In this document: in pieces, positions 31,621 through 34,804 of the stretch
How the letters are laid out: the number at the start of each line of letters is the position of its first letter
How positions within the stretch are numbered: the first letter of the stretch is position 1
The notes under the pieces: generated by a model
What the model was told of the DNA's origin: nothing
The model's input: only the letters and a program-made list of their open reading frames with translations
Databases searched by the model: none
Program-made: the position numbers and the translations under genes
Origin: Gemmatimonadaceae bacterium
GTDB taxonomy: Bacteria; Gemmatimonadota; Gemmatimonadetes; Gemmatimonadales; Gemmatimonadaceae
Assembly: GCA_025927495.1 (NCBI GenBank)
Contig: JAICLH010000011.1
Span: 1 to 34,804 of the forward strand
Direction of reading: 5' to 3'
Length of the DNA: 34,804 bases

Positions 31621-31636
31621 AGCAATGTTCGTGCGG
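31621..31636 (-). promoter_or_regulatory. Candidate weak sigma-54-like promoter upstream of cysN
   Basis: Minus strand CCGCACGAACATTGCT versus TGGCACGNNNNTTGCW: 2 mismatches, correct spacing. Confidence 0.3.
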
Positions 31637-31653
31637 GCTGTTCGCGAGCGGCG

Positions 31654-32610
31654 CTAGAGAGCCGACCGGAGGGGCACGTCTTCGAATGCCCGGATCGGCA
31701 CTTCAGATTCCTCGGTACGCAGATACCGGAGCGCCGTGGTCGCGCGCAGCAGCATTTCGACTGCGTCGACGCTGGACTCGGAGAAATCCGGCACGGCGCA
31801 GTAGCCGGCCCGAATTCTGAGTTTGTGCGCCGCGTCACCGATCGTCGTCGGCTCCGCGTCCATCGTTTCCTGAATGCGCTGCATCATGCGCACGGCACCA
31901 TCGCTGCCGGTCGCCGGAGCAATGATGGCGAAGTCCGTTGGGCCGAGACGTCCGATCGCATCGGAGACGCGTCCTGCGCGTCGGACGAGCGAGGCCAGGT
32001 ACGCGATTACGTATTCTGTGTCGCCATTGAGTGGCCGCTCCTCGAAGTCTGGCGCTTCGGCGACCGGTGCGAATGCCACGCATGCAATGGGCGCCTTGAG
32101 TCGCTGTGCTTCTGCTGAAATCTCGCGCGCCCGCCGCACGAGTCCGCGCATGTTGTACAAGCCGGTCGTCGGATCGAGCAAGCTTTCAGCGCGCAGTCGA
32201 TCCGCCTCACGCTTGCTGCGCATGAATGCATCGAGCTTGAGCAACAACACTTCACCGTCGAGCGGTTGACTCACGAACTCCCAAGCGCCGGCTTGCAACG
32301 CGGCCAGCCGTTGGCTCCGCTCCGCAGGACCAGATGTAGTGATGATGATCGGAGTGGACACGTTGAATCGGACATCATCGAGCAACTGGCGACACACGTC
32401 GCCGCCGTCCACGTCGGGCAGACGAATGTCCATGATGACGAGATCCGGCTGCGCACTGCGCGCGAGATCCAACACTTGCTTACCGGTGTACGCGCGGAGC
32501 ACCGCGTAGCCGTTGGGCCCGAGTATGCTCTCGAGCGAACGCGCCGACCATTCCTGGTCGTTCGCGAGGAGCACGAGCGGCGGACGAGACGGCTTCTCGT
32601 TTTCGGACAT
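31654..32610 (-). CDS. Response regulator with degenerate REC and degenerate GGDEF (GPTDF) domain; likely ATG 32610
   Basis: REC-like LVLLANDQEW...LVIMDIRLPDVDGG...; GGDEF-like LLDPTTGLYNMRGLVRRAREIS...RVSDAIGRLGPTDFAIIAPATG. Confidence 0.85.
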   Translation of the reverse strand: MSENEKPSRPPLVLLANDQEWSARSLESILGPNGYAVLRAYTGKQVLDLARSAQPDLVIMDIRLPDVDGGDVCRQLLDDVRFNVSTPIIITTSGPAERSQRLAALQAGAWEFVSQPLDGEVLLLKLDAFMRSKREADRLRAESLLDPTTGLYNMRGLVRRAREISAEAQRLKAPIACVAFAPVAEAPDFEERPLNGDTEYVIAYLASLVRRAGRVSDAIGRLGPTDFAIIAPATGSDGAVRMMQRIQETMDAEPTTIGDAAHKLRIRAGYCAVPDFSESSVDAVEMLLRATTALRYLRTEESEVPIRAFEDVPLRSAL

Positions 32611-32784
32611 ACTCACCGGATACGGGCGTCGTCTTGCCCGGCGGGTCGTTTGGAGAGGCACCTGAAGCGAGCGTTGTTGGTCGTGCCGGGAGTATGCAGA
32701 ACTCATGCGGACCCGAAACACGTGTGCTAACTGCATATATACCAAACTGTTACTGAAGCATGAGAGCAGCCTAAGCGGCGAAAT

Positions 32785-32801
32785 TTGCCGCGCGGGTGCC
32801 A
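32785..32801 (-). promoter_or_regulatory. Candidate sigma-54-like promoter upstream of the REC/GGDEF gene
   Basis: Minus strand TGGCACCCGCGCGGCAA: perfect -24 TGGCAC, GG-N10-GC spacing, weaker -12 (CGGCAA). Confidence 0.35.
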
Positions 32802-33103
32802 CAGGAGCGATGGAATGGCGATACGGACGAATCGACGTGCCGCTGCTTCCGGATGGCTGAGAGCTTCTGCTTTTCGATGATCGCCCTGCAGCGCGGCGCG
32901 AATTTTCCTTTTTGCTCTCAGACGTGCGATGAATGTTGGAGATGCGACCCATGTTATGTTGTACCGCTGCTACACGATCGCCTCGCACCGGACCTTCCTG
33001 ATCGAACGGCGCAATTCATGAAATGAAAGTCGCGCCGAGAGATTCACCACCTTCGAACCCAAACGGACGGCTAGCACAAGGGGTGCAACGTCGCCGGAGG
33101 ACT

Positions 33104-33961
33104 ATGTCAGCGCTCTTTGGTAGCGAGCTACACAACAAGGCACACTGCTTCGGTCGCTTGCTCGCGATCATCGGCGTGTCGGCAGCCATCACGAGCGCGC
33201 TCCCCGCTCAACAGCCGGTCCAGCGAGACACGACCCACGCCGCGCCGGTACAAGGCGATTCAACGCGTCTCGATTCAGCGCGAAGGGCACAAATCCTAAG
33301 TGATACAACGCACACCCCTCTGACGCGCGCACAGTTAGAGTCAGAAGCAGGGACTCTCGATCGACAGGGCCACCAGGCACAAGCGGCCCTCATCCGGCAG
33401 AGACTCAGGGATGGCGATTTTCAGGTTGGCGATCGCATCGCGATCGTCGTGCGAGGCGACTCGACATTGAGTGATACGGCAAGCGTTCGCGCAGGACGAG
33501 TGATCCAACTGAAAAATCTTCCGCCCATTTCGTTAGCGGGCGTGTTGCATTCGGAGTTGCAGGATTATTTGACGAAGCAGTTGTCGCAGTACTTGAAGAA
33601 TCCGACGGTACAAGTGACGCCGTTGGTACAGATTGCTGTCGTTGGCAACGTTGGGCATCCGGGATTTTTCTGGGTGCCGGCGGACCTGACGCTCACCGAT
33701 GCGATCATGCTCGCCGGCGGGCCGACGCAAACGTCGGACTTGAACGGCACGAAGATCAAGCGTGACAACAAGGATCGACTGACCGACAAGCAGGTGCAAC
33801 AAGCTTTTGCATCAGGCGCAACACTGGACCAACTCGACATGCGAGCTGGCGACCAGATTTCGGTTCCCGAGGCGGGGAAAAAGGATTGGGTGAGAATCTT
33901 GCAGGTAACAGCCGCACTGGCCGCCGTGACGGTGGCCCTCATCTCGATCTCTCGGCATTAA
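33104..33961 (+). CDS. Polysaccharide export protein (Wza/OPX-like, SLBB); likely ATG 33104 (ORF open from 33023)
   Basis: FQVGDRIAIVVRGDSTLSDTASVRAGRVIQLKNLPPISLAGVLHSELQDYLTKQLSQYLKNPTVQVTPLVQIAVVGNVGHPGFFWVPADLTLTDAIMLAGGPT; signal peptide; GGAGG upstream. Confidence 0.88.
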   Translation: MSALFGSELHNKAHCFGRLLAIIGVSAAITSALPAQQPVQRDTTHAAPVQGDSTRLDSARRAQILSDTTHTPLTRAQLESEAGTLDRQGHQAQAALIRQRLRDGDFQVGDRIAIVVRGDSTLSDTASVRAGRVIQLKNLPPISLAGVLHSELQDYLTKQLSQYLKNPTVQVTPLVQIAVVGNVGHPGFFWVPADLTLTDAIMLAGGPTQTSDLNGTKIKRDNKDRLTDKQVQQAFASGATLDQLDMRAGDQISVPEAGKKDWVRILQVTAALAAVTVALISISRH

Positions 33962-33966
33962 CACGC

Positions 33967-34804
33967 ATGCTTTGGGAAGACATCCCAGACTCTTGGAGTA
34001 GCGATGCGCTGAGCGTGCGCGTGAACGACAGACGCCGCACGCATCACGGTCCAACGGAACGGACGCGGCGAAACACTCCGTCGGCGGCCGCAGCGTTAGC
34101 CGACGTTGCCCGGCCGATTGAGCTCGTGCGCGAGCGCGCCGAGCGCCAGGTGCCACGTCGCGAGATTCAACCGCGCACGCGATCGGAAGTGTTGAACCGC
34201 GCGGTGAACCTACTGCTCGCCGCCATTGCGCTGGTCATCCTGACCCCGATCATGCTGCTTGTCGCCGTCGCCGTGAAGTTGACGTCACGGGGGCCGGTGC
34301 TGTACTCGCAGACGCGTGTTGGTCTCGATCGTCGTCGCGCGTGCGTCGATGCGTTGTACGAACGTCGAAAGCAGGACGCCGGCGGCCGGATTTTTACGAT
34401 CTACAAGTTCCGTTCGATGTACGTGGACGCGGAACAGCAGTCGGGCGCGGTGTGGGCGACGCGTGATGATCCACGCGTGACACCCGTTGGGCAATTTCTC
34501 CGGCGCGTGCGGCTCGATGAACTGCCGCAACTTGTGAACGTGATCAAGGGCGACATGAACATCGTCGGTCCTCGGCCCGAGCGTCCGAGTATTTTCGCGC
34601 GGCTTCGTCAGGACATCACCGAGTATCCGCTGCGTCAGCTGACGCGCCCGGGGATTACCGGCTGGGCGCAGATCAACCACACATACGATTGCAGTGTGGA
34701 TGACGTGCGCACGAAGGTTCGCTACGATCTCGAGTACCTGCAGCGCCAATCGCTGGCCGAAGACCTCAAGATCATGGTGCGGACGGTGCCAGTGATGTTG
34801 TTTC
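33967..34804 (+). CDS. Bacterial sugar transferase (undecaprenyl-phosphate sugar phosphotransferase), truncated by the window end
   Basis: Own translation: [48 protein letters not shown]...[15 protein letters not shown]...[25 protein letters not shown]...[11 protein letters not shown]; absent from the supplied ORF track because no stop is reached. Confidence 0.93.
   Translation, partial: MLWEDIPDSWSSDALSVRVNDRRRTHHGPTERTRRNTPSAAAALADVARPIELVRERAERQVPRREIQPRTRSEVLNRAVNLLLAAIALVILTPIMLLVAVAVKLTSRGPVLYSQTRVGLDRRRACVDALYERRKQDAGGRIFTIYKFRSMYVDAEQQSGAVWATRDDPRVTPVGQFLRRVRLDELPQLVNVIKGDMNIVGPRPERPSIFARLRQDITEYPLRQLTRPGITGWAQINHTYDCSVDDVRTKVRYDLEYLQRQSLAEDLKIMVRTVPVMLF

Noticed and set aside
33072-33087. 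TAGCACAAGGGGTGCA as a sigma-54 promoter for the exporter gene
   Set aside because: Spacing fits, but the -25 G is missing and the predicted start (about 33098) would cut the GGAGG ribosome site before ATG 33104

Overview
This is a 34.8 kb high-GC bacterial chromosomal window. Gene content and style look like Gemmatimonadota, but that is inference only. About 0-24 kb is mostly housekeeping or metabolic: ferredoxin-NADP reductase, Ser/Thr kinase, PduO-type cobalamin adenosyltransferase, AroB, a sigma-70 family factor, a Lon-N protein with a GlcDEF operon, YgfZ, a solitary molybdopterin oxidoreductase, a ChlI/MoxR-type AAA ATPase and a VWA protein separated by GNAT/kinase/MFS genes, and a divergent FtsH. 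About 21-34.8 kb is an exopolysaccharide (EPS) locus: histidine kinase plus sigma-54 activator, Wzc-like tyrosine autokinase, a sulfate-activation operon (CysN with a degenerate kinase tail, CysQ, DUF2061-CysC, CysD), a REC + degenerate-GGDEF regulator, a Wza-like exporter and a sugar transferase truncated by the window end. The most unusual signal is a DNA-level one: the heptamer GCCTAAC/GTTAGGC occurs about 33 times by hand count, in both orientations, in several codon phases and across stop codons. It is absent from the last 5.3 kb. A second theme is a possible c-di-GMP/sigma-54-controlled sulfated-EPS system.
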